Numbered from the stretch's first letter, positions 35,701-44,578 are shown. The stretch is DNA of 64,000 nt from Pirellulaceae bacterium (GCA_028280445.1 JANQLU010000037.1:248001-312000), one strand, 5' to 3'. Made by a program: numbers and translations. Notes: a model not told the origin generated them from the sequence alone.

Positions 35701-37143
35701 GATAGCGAAGCGGTCTGACGAAAAAGTGATTTTTGATTGGGGGTCGCTGACAATGATTTCGTAGGCACCGCTGGGCAGTTTGTTTTCACCGAGTTTGACG
35801 CGATAAGTTTTCTTTGTATCGATCAATCGGATGATCGCGCCGTCTTTGAGTGTCGTTACCTCGACTCCCTCATCCGCTTCGATGACCAACGTGCCCCGAT
35901 CTGTTTTGACATGAATCAAAATTGCTACGAGGAACATGGCGGTAGCTGCGAAAAATCCTCCTGCGAATCCTAACCACATGCGATTCATTCCGTTTCTGCC
36001 ATTGTCCGATTCGCTTTTGTGCTGATTGTTATCCAGGTTGATCGTAGTTAGTTGCTCGCGAACCGCCGCAGCGCTGGCCGGCCGATTTTCGGGAGATTTT
36101 TCTAGCAGTTGACGGACCAATTCAGCCATCGGTCGCGGGCAATCTTTGGCAATCAACTCGTCCATCGAAACATCTCGATGCGTGACCGCCATCATTGTCG
36201 AAAACACATTTTGATCGGCGAATTTTGAAGTGCCCGTGAGCATTTCGTACATTACGGCGCCCAAGCTGAATAAATCTGTGCGATGATCAATCGATTGCCC
36301 GGTGACCTGTTCCGGCGCCATGTATTGCGGCGTTCCCAACACGTCACCGGTTTTGGTCAACCCCGTGGTGTCATCGGCTCCTCGGGCCAAGCCGAAATCG
36401 AGAATGACAACCTGACCTTGTTGGTCTATCCAGAGATTGTCGGGTTTGATGTCACGATGTTGAATTCCGAGTTGTTCGGCATATTCCAATCCCTCGACAA
36501 TTTGCAGTACGATTTCCCGCACACGGTTGGGTGCGAGTTTACCATCGCGTTTGAGCAGCGTGCTGAGCGATTCGCCTGCTAGTAGTTGCATCGTAAAATA
36601 AGGAATTCCTGCGTCGGAACCGATATCCAGAATCGGGATGATTCGCGGATGTTCCAGTTTGGCCGCTGCGCGAACCTCTCGACGAAACCTCTCGGCCGTC
36701 TGAGGATTCGACGCCATCAGTGGATTCATCACTTTGAGCGCAACCGTTTCTCCGGTTTCCAAGTGCTCGGCGCGAAAGACGATTCCCATGCCGCCGGAAC
36801 CGATTTTTTCGATGATTCGATACGGCCCCAACCGACCAATTTCATCGTCAGACTGAGCCGGGTTCAGGAAACTGGCAATGTCCACCGTATCGAGATTTTC
36901 CTGAACTTGGTTGTTAATCATTTCCGTGATTTGGTCGTAATCACTGGCGGAAATTGGCGGGCCCGCGATTCGATTTCGCAACGATTTCAAAATCGTGTCC
37001 TGCCCGAAATCGGTATCCAACTCGAATTGCCCGAGGTCAGCCGCATGATCATTATTTTGTAGATACTGTTCGCATTGGGCCGCTTCGTCGTCTGTTGCCA
37101 AGCCGCTGATGTATTTTTCCAGGAGTTTTTTTTCGATGATCAT
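32722..37143 (-). CDS. Giant Ser/Thr kinase with WD40 propellers
   Basis: 1473 residues. Kinase domain at about 105-365: GSGGMGIV loop, VALKVMN lysine, HRDIKPDN, ILDFGLARG, GTPQYMAPEQ. One transmembrane helix at about 390-415 (LGFAGGFFAATAMFLVAIL) is followed by a PEGA-like beta segment (LKDGAIIRLIDTKKTYRVKL). Around 515-600 a stretch with GKKWRGPYLGGG and VWSAGPDKKFATADDI resembles the C-terminal half of type II secretion pseudopilins (GspG). Two blocks of WD40-like repeats cover about 650-900 and 1120-1470 (RIWSWQT, LLIWRVSE, FSPNGGLLAL). It would sense outside the membrane and signal through the kinase. It lies 116 bases downstream of a sigma-factor gene in the same direction and is probably regulated with it. 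Confidence 0.9.
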   Translation of the reverse strand: MIIEKKLLEKYISGLATDDEAAQCEQYLQNNDHAADLGQFELDTDFGQDTILKSLRNRIAGPPISASDYDQITEMINNQVQENLDTVDIASFLNPAQSDDEIGRLGPYRIIEKIGSGGMGIVFRAEHLETGETVALKVMNPLMASNPQTAERFRREVRAAAKLEHPRIIPILDIGSDAGIPYFTMQLLAGESLSTLLKRDGKLAPNRVREIVLQIVEGLEYAEQLGIQHRDIKPDNLWIDQQGQVVILDFGLARGADDTTGLTKTGDVLGTPQYMAPEQVTGQSIDHRTDLFSLGAVMYEMLTGTSKFADQNVFSTMMAVTHRDVSMDELIAKDCPRPMAELVRQLLEKSPENRPASAAAVREQLTTINLDNNQHKSESDNGRNGMNRMWLGFAGGFFAATAMFLVAILIHVKTDRGTLVIEADEGVEVTTLKDGAIIRLIDTKKTYRVKLGENKLPSGAYEIIVSDPQSKITFSSDRFAIRRGDRKIVNLTFKKPSPERTTVMTEKTRKQMQTVKHACISFRNAAGRWPRTIDELMKRPNDLVGKKWRGPYLGGGMLEDYWHSKLSLKTSDKKLIVWSAGPDKKFATADDIYGDSQSNVTTSDSNAALQPVNLNHLSALPIRETLGLKNDQVISKLSLAARKSTLIPETRYHRKRIRDMSLDRHEKLLAVGGDDAVVRIWSWQTTPTNSPRKQIEKTKDSNSTHGATPKRQSETRKLFHILPCRYPVQRVSWSPTSNLLAVVASDPYAEIGHLLIWRVSETKTELLYRIEQVCQEISFSPNGGLLALQSKTGIRVLDLDHRPQPKLLPNFGLNGQITKRAWSPDSKFLAVTRRNSNQSDSASTSLNSFESAQQNNVVIWDVNARKVHHRFPRCAKAGYLSDIDSTPLLAMLKADNSDGLVLQIANCQTFTSALVRTSVGKTTAIWFSSCFNGYGLVRTQPQRYWSSKSTIDIGYPMSSKAENRWAEAQFRVDLPRGVQPDEHVVFTFGGKNRFSIADEKTFTNREMLPREQFRAMALAFTDGLPTDHYVEIQYNRSAPKTTATKSEARQQKMRTDARLINVKEKTVHRFLDFMMESDYNKMLQPQHIAVSPSNKYIAVARMRPTTENEHAAVIEIFDHNSHKIIRTIQLEQRLRAPVLRWSPNGKYLIAHDDHRRRVEAFKPADKDFVVQLLPRPSKTRAGFAPRAEQQYFFHGKESGRVVLQHKLNGVGVFELETGKMVCECVVEIEPDRSFRSERRPRNTTFVGGFDWNSESKRLAIFYCDQHKRKLRIRIVQMSDDQFDEGITTSVPILATANGWLDKLKFIAISPNNNGLIVGYSTQYRKKMIGQPETEMEIYKVSFDKTSTQKIAADLDPDQQFLSQNNKIAGYKRGKLTMIDIETGKITKRFVGQDIDFQNTQLRRTTDGWAIIAPRQLRFFDRDFKLLKTILKTDWSTDAGVAIVRPDGIIHGKSLTTRIEISGKTVRLTNVAIE

Positions 37144-37259
37144 GGGTTTTTTTAAATGTGAGAATCGATCGGAATTGTGACGTATCGGCTTTGGCCAATG
37201 GACGTTTATGAAGGAGTACGCGTCCCGATCACAAAACCTGTTATGGGTTTGCCATTTTT

Positions 37260-37820
37260 TTAAATCATCCCCTCCAATTCGCTCCTCAAACGCTTTAAAA
37301 CACGGCCTTTTGCCAAGTAAACCGCGTTGACAGAAATGCCCAATTCGTCGGCGATTTCTGTGGCTCGTCGACCATCAACGGCACTTGCCCAACAGGCCCG
37401 CCAAGTTGTTTCTTCGAATTCCGATTTCATCAAAATCAGAGCGCGTTGTGCCAATGCCTGATGAAATTCCTGGTCGGTGAACACTGAATCCGGGGAGTCC
37501 GCCAATTCCGGGATTTGCCGCGATTCGTGTTTTTCACGAACTTTCTTTTTCCGCAAATAGTCACGCGTCTGGTTGAGCGTGACGGTCCGCAGCCAACTGC
37601 GAAAGCTTTGCTGCGGATCGTATCGAAACGTTGGCATCCGAACCATCAACGACATCATGACTTCCTGAACCACGTCCGCCGATTCATTGGATTCCAAGCC
37701 CATGCGTCGGACCCAGTGCATTAGCAGCGGCGTATACAATTCGACAAATCGGCTCCAGGCGACTGAGCTGTTTGACGGATGATTGAGGCGATTGAGCAAA
37801 CTGGGTGAAGTTGTTGCCAT
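37260..37820 (-). CDS. Sigma-70 family RNA polymerase sigma factor (ECF-like)
   Basis: 186 residues. Region 2 is clear (FVELYTPLLMHWVRRMGLES, then ADVVQEVMMSLMV and FRYDPQQSFRSWLRTVTLNQ), and region 4 has GRRATEIADELGISVNAVYLAKGRVLKRL. The sequence belongs to the planctomycete group usually paired with a large Ser/Thr kinase. The partner here is the WD40 kinase downstream. It is distinct from the TIGR02999-type factor at 24731. Both start ATG and length are normal. The targets are unknown. Confidence 0.92.
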   Translation of the reverse strand: MATTSPSLLNRLNHPSNSSVAWSRFVELYTPLLMHWVRRMGLESNESADVVQEVMMSLMVRMPTFRYDPQQSFRSWLRTVTLNQTRDYLRKKKVREKHESRQIPELADSPDSVFTDQEFHQALAQRALILMKSEFEETTWRACWASAVDGRRATEIADELGISVNAVYLAKGRVLKRLRSELEGMI

Positions 37821-37962
37821 GATGAAAACGAGATTCTCCGAAAACGCGACGCGTCATCGTATTATAACCCAAACGAATTCACCAGAATGAAATCGGAGAA
37901 TCGGTCATTTCCGTTCTAGTACACTCCCAGATTGCCATTAATAAATCCGGGAGCCTGATCCT

Positions 37963-38057
37963 GTGAGCGGCAAGGCGCTAGCCGCCGGTCCGAAGCGCTA
38001 ACAAACCGGCGACGCTACAAGGCAAAACAAACCGGCGGCTAGCGCCTTGCCGCTCAC
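37963..38057. repeat. R1 hairpin repeat with an enlarged loop
   Basis: Outer arms 37963-37989 and 38031-38057 are perfect 27-bp R1 arms. The loop contains ACCGGCGACGCTACAAGGC, a decayed extra right arm, so two R1 elements may have nested or recombined. It lies in the 282-base gap between the sigma-factor gene and the end of the oxidoreductase gene. Confidence 0.85.
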
Positions 38058-38102
38058 GATGGCTTTGCACATTGTTGAGAGGCGAGCCGTTGCGCTAGAT
38101 TC

Positions 38103-39626
38103 CTACTGATTTTGTTTGAAGTTGAAGTTGCGAAAGACTTTTTGTTGAGGTGCCCGCAACGATTTCAAAAACAAAATCAATTTTTTTCGACTCGATGGCT
38201 TGAGCGCTCGATATCGATGAACGGACGATTTCGATTCTCCCCCGTGGAGCAGAATCGCATCGTGCAGAGTTGCTGCTCGTCCGTCGTGGAGGTAAGGCGC
38301 CGAATCGGCAACACCCCAAAGAGGCGGCGTTTTCCATTCTTGCCGATCGCGATCGGATTGGCTGGCGATCAGTCGTGTTGTGGTCGCCCCAAAATATCCG
38401 CCGGCAGACTGACGGATCTGTTGAACGGAGTCAACTCCGACAGCGGGCACAGGGTCTTTTAATTTTGGGCCCATATGGTGCAGTAGCAGATCGGAGTACA
38501 GCCCATCGATCGACCCTACCTGTTTGATGTGGCAAACGTTGCAGCGGATGGTGTTAAAAATCTGCTCGCCCTGGAGAACCGCCGTTTTCAGTTTGGGATC
38601 TTTCGGCAACACCTGTTCGGGGCGTGGCAAATTTTTGACAAAGGTGATCAGTGCGTCGGTTTGTTTATCTGTTAAATCGGGTTTGGGCTCGATAGGTTTG
38701 ACAGAATATTTTTCCCATTTGCCAACATCCAATGGGTTCGGAGTTTGCGAACGGTCTCCCGTATGCAGACCGAGTTCCGCGGCGCATGCGGCCAATACAA
38801 AATTTGTCGTCGAGTCGATCTGTCCGCGCCAACCAAGTTTGCCGACTGTATCTCTGCCTCCCAACGCAAGTCGACCGGATACGCCATCTCGAATTCGGCT
38901 CTGATTTTTAGCAATTTCCTGCAGCGTTGAATCAGGTATTTGGTCAATCAACCCAATCCCAAATAGCGCAGGTGTATTCCTTTGCGTAATCACTAATTTA
39001 ACGCCGTGTTGAGAGGGAATTTCGATCGTTCCCGGAGATGCCAGGAAACCATTTTTGATTTTTTCCAGATACGCTCGTTGTTTTGATTCGGGCCATTTGG
39101 GGTTGGCAACCATACCCAACAATTGATCGCGTTTTGCTCGATATTTTTGATCCGTACTTTTTCGGTGCAACAAAAATGACTGGATAACTTCACGATTTTT
39201 GACAAAACCAGGATGGATTCGTGGAGCAGCCGCGTTGAAACGGTTGATTTGTTGCTTGGGAACATTGAGTGGAAACATCGCAGATAGAATGAGAACATTT
39301 TTGTCGTTGGTTCCGCCTCCCCCAACGCCGCCTTGGAAGTGGCAAGCGAGGCAGCTTTTCGCGTTGAACATCGGCCCTAGTCCATCGCCTTCGCCACACA
39401 GGCGATCGAATTTTGTCCATTGATGGACAAACAGCTTGTGACCTTGTTCGACTTGTTTGGGATCCACTTTTGCGACGGGTGGTTGCCGTGGTGCAAAACA
39501 CATTTGGGCAATGCCAGGTTCGCAATAGGTGCTGATGCCAATGAACAGCGTTGCGATAACAAGAACTGGGACACAGGCGATGGCGGATTCAAATCTTCGG
39601 CCGAGGTATCGATTGATTTGCAACAT
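38103..39626 (-). CDS. Di-haem oxidoreductase family cytochrome (DUF1111/thiol-oxidoreductase-like)
   Basis: 507 residues from ATG 39626, with a signal anchor (AIACVPVLVIATLFIGIS). TTG 39674 would add 16 residues. Two c-type haem sites are present: SCLACHFQGG near 92 and CNVCHIKQVG in the C-terminal half. Motifs typical of the DHOR family are LFVHQWTKFDRLCGEGDGLG, GRLALGGRDTVGKLGWRGQ and PPLWGVADSAPYLHDGRA. It is a periplasmic electron-transfer protein whose substrate is not established. Related proteins have been proposed to act with imelysin-like partners, none of which is here. It is close in arrangement to many planctomycete surface cytochromes. The neighbouring genes do not suggest a pathway. 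Confidence 0.88.
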   Translation of the reverse strand: MLQINRYLGRRFESAIACVPVLVIATLFIGISTYCEPGIAQMCFAPRQPPVAKVDPKQVEQGHKLFVHQWTKFDRLCGEGDGLGPMFNAKSCLACHFQGGVGGGGTNDKNVLILSAMFPLNVPKQQINRFNAAAPRIHPGFVKNREVIQSFLLHRKSTDQKYRAKRDQLLGMVANPKWPESKQRAYLEKIKNGFLASPGTIEIPSQHGVKLVITQRNTPALFGIGLIDQIPDSTLQEIAKNQSRIRDGVSGRLALGGRDTVGKLGWRGQIDSTTNFVLAACAAELGLHTGDRSQTPNPLDVGKWEKYSVKPIEPKPDLTDKQTDALITFVKNLPRPEQVLPKDPKLKTAVLQGEQIFNTIRCNVCHIKQVGSIDGLYSDLLLHHMGPKLKDPVPAVGVDSVQQIRQSAGGYFGATTTRLIASQSDRDRQEWKTPPLWGVADSAPYLHDGRAATLHDAILLHGGESKSSVHRYRALKPSSRKKLILFLKSLRAPQQKVFRNFNFKQNQ

Positions 39627-39807
39627 TTGGAGCACCGCACTGACGAACACCGCTGGCAGGTGGTCGATCAGCAATTGAAGTCATGCCCCGTGTTGGGTTT
39701 TGCAAATTCGCATTTATCCCATCAGTTGGAAGAATACTGCGACGACGATCCAAGCGTCAATTTTTTTTTGATGGGACCCCAAAAATTTCCGGAATTCGAG
39801 CAGTATC

Positions 39808-39869
39808 GCAAGGCAACAGCGGTAAATCACTGTTGCCTTGCAATCCCAAGCTGACCGTTTTAGCTTGGG
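39808..39869. repeat. Two adjacent perfect hairpins
   Basis: GCAAGGCAACAG (39808-39819) pairs with CTGTTGCCTTGC (39830-39841). CCCAAGCT (39845-39852) pairs with AGCTTGGG (39862-39869). They lie in the 317-base space between the tricorn-like gene and the oxidoreductase. Neither has a T-run, so repeat DNA or an RNA-stabilising element is more likely than a terminator. Confidence 0.7.
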
Positions 39870-39962
39870 GTTGCGCGAATCTAAAACTCTAAAATTGGTT
39901 AACACGTCGATGCTATCCTGGAGCAACATGCGCCTGAGCTGGTTCATTGGCGCTTCGTACCA

Positions 39963-39985
39963 GCGCCTAGTGCCTTGCCGCTCAC
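39963..39985. repeat. R1 half repeat
   Basis: GCGCCTAGTGCCTTGCCGCT continuing CAC matches the R1 right arm with small changes. No left arm is present. It ends seven bases before the stop of the tricorn-like gene. Confidence 0.6.
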
Positions 39986-39991
39986 GGGTGG

Positions 39992-42900
39992 CTAATCATC
40001 CTCACCGTATTGCCAGTTGCCTTGTTTGAGCATTTTCAGCGCTTCATCGACGGCCGCTTTCAGCTCTCGGTCGAAACCGTTGAGTTCATCTTGCGGTGAG
40101 TTCTCGACCCAGACGTCCGGCGCCACGCCAAAGTTTTCCAAATTGATTCCGTAGTTGTTAGGTTTACTTGGATCGTAAGTGACGACCAACGAACCTGGAG
40201 TTCGAATCCGAGCTCCACCCATCAACCGGTAGCTACCGGTTGCAATCACGGCGCCATAGGTGGGGTTGCCGACGATTCGGCCCAGTTTCAAATCGCGAAA
40301 TGCTTGGGGAGTGACTTCGCTGTCCGATGCCGATCGCCAATTGATCAACATGACTTTCGGACCGGCAATTGCCTGTCGTGGGCGGCGCCCGCGAGCTCGA
40401 CCGCCCGAACGGAAATTCCAATATTCGTAAGGCTTGCGCTCAAGGATGTCGATCAATTGTTGGTCAATGTTGCCTCCACCGTTGTAGCGAATATCAATGA
40501 CCATTCCGTTTTTGTTCCAGAATTGATTGATTTCGCGTTCAAATTTTCGCAGCGAAGATTGGTTCATCGAACGAATGTGAACATATCCGACTTTTCCCTT
40601 AGAAATTTTGTCGACATATTTTCGATTGCCTTCGACCCAGGCGTCGTACTTCAGCGATCGTGTTGAGCCGATGTGACGGATCCGCAGGTGACGCGCTTTG
40701 CCCAAGACGGTTGAACCGCCCGATTCGTCAGGTGTCGAAACTTGCAAATCGACATAGTCATTCATCAAGTTGTTCAGAATCGAATAGTAATTGTCGCCGG
40801 CACTGATTTTGGTGCCTTCGATCGACAGAATGATGTCACCGACTTTTAGCCTGAGCCATTCTTTGTCCGCCGGACCTTTGGGATAGATATGCGAAACGCG
40901 ATAATACTTTTCGCCCGGCTTCATTTCGAAACCCAGATTTCGAGTGGAATAGACATTTTCCATCGAGCGAGTTGGTGGGCCGCTCACGCCGGTATGTGAC
41001 GCGTTCAATTCACCGATCATCTCATTGCACAGATCGTACAAATCCTGGTTTTCACCAACGTATTTGAGCATCGGTTTATAGCGTCGTTTGATAGCATTCC
41101 AGTCATAGCCGTGCATGTTCGGGTCATAAAACCGATATTTCATGACCCGCCATGATTCCTCAAAGATTTGTTCCCAACGTTTGGCGACATCGACGCGAAA
41201 TCGTAAATTAAAATCAATTTTCTTTTTGCCGCTGCCTTTGGTGGTCATGCGGTAAACGTTCGAACCACTGCGGTAAAAGAAATGTTTGCCATCAGCCGAC
41301 AGTTTGAGCCTGGAAAAGCTGCCGTCGGCAATCTTTCTCGCACTGCCACCGGTGACGCTGACCGCGTACAAACCTCCAGAACGTGAGAAGTAGATTGTTT
41401 TGCCATCACGCGAAGTGTTAAAGCCACGGATGCTGCCAGAACCGGACGTCAGTTGACGGGCGCGATCAAAAATCCCATCGAGGTCAATTTTGAGATTCTC
41501 AAGGTTCTCGTCCGATTTCTTGTCGTCCGATTTTTTCTCCGCTGTTTTCGGCTTTGATTTGTCGCCTGAATCGCCGCCGGCTGCTCCATCGGACGGGCTT
41601 TTTTGAACTTTCGGTTTCGTCGCGGGCTTTTCGGGTGATTTCGAAGATTTCTTTTTCGACTTGCGTTTGCGAACTAAAGGATCATCCGGATCTTCGGTCA
41701 ATTTCTGCAATGACACGGCGTAAATCTGGTAATCGCCCGATCGGTCGGAAGCGAAAACTACATACTTGCCATCACTAGTTAAGACGTTGCCGAATTCCGA
41801 AAAGCGACTTTGAGTGACATTCCATTCTTTGCGATTTTTCAGGTCCAGCAGATACACTTCGGAATTCAAATTTTTGTCCGAACGCGTATAGGCCAACCAT
41901 TTTCCGTGTGCTGAAAATGCGATGCCTCGATATCCGCCTTCGGGATTATGCGCGACTTCTGTCAATTCGCCAGATTTGACGTCGACGGTGTAGATCTTGC
42001 TGTCCGCTGTGAAGGCGATTGTTTTCGAATCACGAGACCATGTATATTCGCTTTTCAACGCCGCCAGTTTGGTCAACTGCCGATGTTTGAAAGATTTAAA
42101 ATCATACAACCAGATTTCTTCGTCACCTGATTTGTCCGACATGTAGGCCAACAATTTTCCGTCGGGTGAATAGCTGATGCTGCGATCGCGCCATTCGGAT
42201 TGGGTGACACGCGTTTTCTCACCTATTTTGGGGTCAACCGGAACCAGAAAGATCTCTCCACGGTATTCAATCGCAGCAGATTCTCCATCGGGTGCGGGAG
42301 CAAAATCACTGGCCTCGCTGTCACTGGTGACGACTTCGATGAGGTTGTCTTTGGGGTCAAAGCTGAGATCGATTGAGATTTTTTCCGGCTTACCACCTTC
42401 GAGGGAAAGCTTCCAAATCTCAAACTCATTTTCGTAAACAATGGTTTTTCCGTCGGGACTGATTGACGGGTATTGGATTCCATCCGTTTTATGGAATGTG
42501 ATTTGTTGAGGTTTGCCGCCTTTGGGTGAGATTCTCCAAATATTGAAGATATCATCGCGTTCGGACATGAAATAAATGTTTCCGTCCGCGCCCCACATGG
42601 GATAAGCATCTTGCGTGTGTTGCCGAAATTTTTTGACATTCAAATCGGTCAGTTGTCGGATTTTTTTGGTTTTCAAATCCTGGACCCAGATGTCGGTATT
42701 GTTGTTCCCGCGATAATGTTTTCGCCAGTATCGAAATCCTCCCCGGTTGAACGCAATTACCTTGCCATCCTGACGGAGCATTCCCGCTGCACCGCGATCC
42801 ATGTCGTAAGGTTTGGGCAAGCTGCCATCGATCGGTGCCATATACAATGGCGATCCCCAAGGTGCCGCGCCACGACTGGTGGCGACGATGACACCTTTTC

Positions 42901-43255
42901 CATCAGGGGTCCAATACTGAACTGAGTCGCCCGTTGAATGGTGGGTCAACTGCTTGGGTTTTCCACCGTCGACTGAAACCAGCCAAACATCCGAATTGCC
43001 CATGCGGTCCGAGTTGAACGCAATCCATTTTCCGTCGGGTGAAAATCGGGGAAACGTATCGCGAGCGATATGGGCGGTAAGTCGCCGAGGATGTGAGCCG
43101 TCGGAATTGGCAATCCAAATATCGCCGTGATAACTAAAAGCGATCTTGCCGTCGTTGCTGACATGTGGATAACGAACAAACTTGACCGGCTCGGCCCAAG
43201 CAAAACCTGGCACCAACAACAGAGTCAACGAAAAAAGAATCGCACGTTTCAACAT
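39992..43255 (-). CDS. Tricorn-like S41 serine peptidase with two beta-propellers
   Basis: 1087 residues from ATG 43255, which follows GAAGGCG and opens a signal peptide (KRAILFSLTLLLVPGFAWA). The N-terminal ~530 residues are two propellers with Tol-type blades (ISPDGKTIVYEN, YSPDGKLLAYMS, DVWLVSVDGGKPKQLTHH). A Lys/Ser/Pro-rich spacer (about 545-605) precedes more blades, then a core helical domain. A PDZ domain lies at about 800-870 (GPADKEWLRLKVGDIILSIE), followed by the S41 catalytic fold. SASDSE in MLINWRSASDSEVTP holds the nucleophile Ser, and VIDIRYNGGGNID is the preceding strand. Export suggests degradation of peptides outside the cytoplasm, unlike archaeal tricorn. It is a single gene with no operon partner. 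Confidence 0.92.
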   Translation of the reverse strand: MLKRAILFSLTLLLVPGFAWAEPVKFVRYPHVSNDGKIAFSYHGDIWIANSDGSHPRRLTAHIARDTFPRFSPDGKWIAFNSDRMGNSDVWLVSVDGGKPKQLTHHSTGDSVQYWTPDGKGVIVATSRGAAPWGSPLYMAPIDGSLPKPYDMDRGAAGMLRQDGKVIAFNRGGFRYWRKHYRGNNNTDIWVQDLKTKKIRQLTDLNVKKFRQHTQDAYPMWGADGNIYFMSERDDIFNIWRISPKGGKPQQITFHKTDGIQYPSISPDGKTIVYENEFEIWKLSLEGGKPEKISIDLSFDPKDNLIEVVTSDSEASDFAPAPDGESAAIEYRGEIFLVPVDPKIGEKTRVTQSEWRDRSISYSPDGKLLAYMSDKSGDEEIWLYDFKSFKHRQLTKLAALKSEYTWSRDSKTIAFTADSKIYTVDVKSGELTEVAHNPEGGYRGIAFSAHGKWLAYTRSDKNLNSEVYLLDLKNRKEWNVTQSRFSEFGNVLTSDGKYVVFASDRSGDYQIYAVSLQKLTEDPDDPLVRKRKSKKKSSKSPEKPATKPKVQKSPSDGAAGGDSGDKSKPKTAEKKSDDKKSDENLENLKIDLDGIFDRARQLTSGSGSIRGFNTSRDGKTIYFSRSGGLYAVSVTGGSARKIADGSFSRLKLSADGKHFFYRSGSNVYRMTTKGSGKKKIDFNLRFRVDVAKRWEQIFEESWRVMKYRFYDPNMHGYDWNAIKRRYKPMLKYVGENQDLYDLCNEMIGELNASHTGVSGPPTRSMENVYSTRNLGFEMKPGEKYYRVSHIYPKGPADKEWLRLKVGDIILSIEGTKISAGDNYYSILNNLMNDYVDLQVSTPDESGGSTVLGKARHLRIRHIGSTRSLKYDAWVEGNRKYVDKISKGKVGYVHIRSMNQSSLRKFEREINQFWNKNGMVIDIRYNGGGNIDQQLIDILERKPYEYWNFRSGGRARGRRPRQAIAGPKVMLINWRSASDSEVTPQAFRDLKLGRIVGNPTYGAVIATGSYRLMGGARIRTPGSLVVTYDPSKPNNYGINLENFGVAPDVWVENSPQDELNGFDRELKAAVDEALKMLKQGNWQYGEDD

Positions 43256-43448
43256 CAAATTCGCCTTCAACAAAATGGGGTCAATCAATGGGCGTCAATG
43301 TTTCAGCTTAATTGAAGCTTGCGATACCGTCGAGCTAGCGCACGAGTGCATCGGTTTGTATCATTTTTCGCAGAAGTTTTGACGATGATTTGCGCATCTA
43401 AAAATACGAGCGAACCAGGTTTGTGTGGTCTTGAGATAGGTTTGGAAA

Positions 43449-43575
43449 GGCTCACGCGGAGACGCAGAGCGGCGGAGAATTGGTGACACGGTGAAGGTGT
43501 GTGGACGATTTGTTGTGAATCGTATTTTTTTTGAATTTTATTCTTACCCTCTGCGCCTCCGCGTCTCTGCGTGAG
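43449..43575. repeat. R2 repeat, first of a tandem pair
   Basis: Left arm GGCTCACGCGGAGACGCAGA, right arm ending CCGCGTCTCTGCGTGAG. The following copy at 43662 also shares the flanking words (GGTTTGTGTGG / AGTTTGTGTGG and a TTGAG(A/G)TAGGTT motif) on its left, so a unit of about 210 bases was duplicated. Confidence 0.85.
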
Positions 43576-43661
43576 TCGTTCATTGCAGTTTCTTGAGCGG
43601 ATCTTCGCATCGATGAATACGTGTGAGGCAAGTTTGTGTGGCTTTGAGGTAGGTTCGGAAA

Positions 43662-43789
43662 GGCTCACGCGGAGACGCGGAGAATTGGTGACGCGGTGAA
43701 GGTGTGTGAGGACGATTTGTTATTTGTTGTGAATCGTATTTTTTTTGAATTTTATTCTTACCCTCTGCGTCTCCGCGTCTCTGCGTGAG
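43662..43789. repeat. R2 repeat, second of a tandem pair
   Basis: Left arm GGCTCACGCGGAGACGCGGA, centre with GTTGTGAATCGTATTTTTTT identical to the first copy, right arm ending CGCGTCTCTGCGTGAG. The two copies fill most of the 564-base gap 43256-43819, which holds no gene. Confidence 0.85.
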
Positions 43790-43819
43790 TCATTCATAAC
43801 AAATTTCTTGAACGGGCGA

Positions 43820-44578
43820 TTATTTTAATACCAGCTCCACAGGGCAGTGATCCGATCCCATGACTTCTTCGCGAATTCGCGATGCCTTGATTTGGTTCCA
43901 GAATTCTTGTGCGACAAAAAAATAATCCAATCGCCAGCCAATGTTTCTTTCACGGGCGTTCGTGCGAACTGTCCACCAAGTGTACTTGCCCGGGCTTTGA
44001 TCAAATTGTCGAAATGAATCGATGAAACCTGCTGCAATGAATTTATCCAGGCCAGCGCGCTCTTCGTCGGTGAAACCAGCATTCCGCCGATTGCTTTTCG
44101 GGTTGGCCAGATCGATTTCTTGATGCGCACAATTGAGATCCCCGCAAAAGATCACGGGCAGTTTTTTGTTGAGTTTGCGGACGAATTTTAGAAAATCGCG
44201 ATCCCAGATTTGCCGATAGTCCAGTCGCGTGAGCCCTCGTTTTGAGTTGGGTGTATAAACGGTGACTAATTGAAATTTATCAAACGCCGCGACGATCACT
44301 CGGCCTTCGCCATCATGTTCCGCTGAACCCATTCCGAGCGAAACGGAGTTTGGTTCTTGTTGGCACCAAATCGTTGTGCCGCTGTATCCTTTTTTGTCAG
44401 CGGAATTCCAAAAATGGTGGTACCCCAAACTTTCGACCCACTCCAGATCGTATTGTTCCGGTTGCGCTTTTGTTTCCTGCAAGCACAGAATATCCGGGCG
44501 GTCGTCTTCGACAAACTCACAAAAGCCTTTTTTGCTGGCAGCGCGAATTCCGTTGACATTCCACGAGACTATTTTCAT
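43820..44578 (-). CDS. xth: Exodeoxyribonuclease III (AP endonuclease family)
   Basis: 252 residues from ATG 44578. The canonical start MKIVSWNVNGIRAA supplies the Asn, and DILCLQETKAQ supplies the catalytic Glu. The central VTVYTPNSKRGLTRLDYR and FCGDLNCAHQEIDLANPKSN carry the Asp/Asn pair, and the C-terminal VMGSDHCPVELVL carries the Asp-His. All ExoIII/APE1 active-site positions are present, so it should cut DNA at abasic sites and degrade 3' ends in base-excision repair. The length is normal. The TTG two codons upstream is an unlikely start. The gene is single, between R2 repeats and an R3 repeat. Confidence 0.95.
   Translation of the reverse strand: MKIVSWNVNGIRAASKKGFCEFVEDDRPDILCLQETKAQPEQYDLEWVESLGYHHFWNSADKKGYSGTTIWCQQEPNSVSLGMGSAEHDGEGRVIVAAFDKFQLVTVYTPNSKRGLTRLDYRQIWDRDFLKFVRKLNKKLPVIFCGDLNCAHQEIDLANPKSNRRNAGFTDEERAGLDKFIAAGFIDSFRQFDQSPGKYTWWTVRTNARERNIGWRLDYFFVAQEFWNQIKASRIREEVMGSDHCPVELVLK

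Noticed and set aside
39808-39869. Rho-independent terminator for the tricorn-like gene
   Set aside because: The stems are strong, but no T-run follows on the minus strand, so they are listed as repeats.
43449-43789. Peptides encoded in R2 arms (TQRR-like runs)
   Set aside because: They appear in several frames at every R2 copy and reflect the repeat, not genes.
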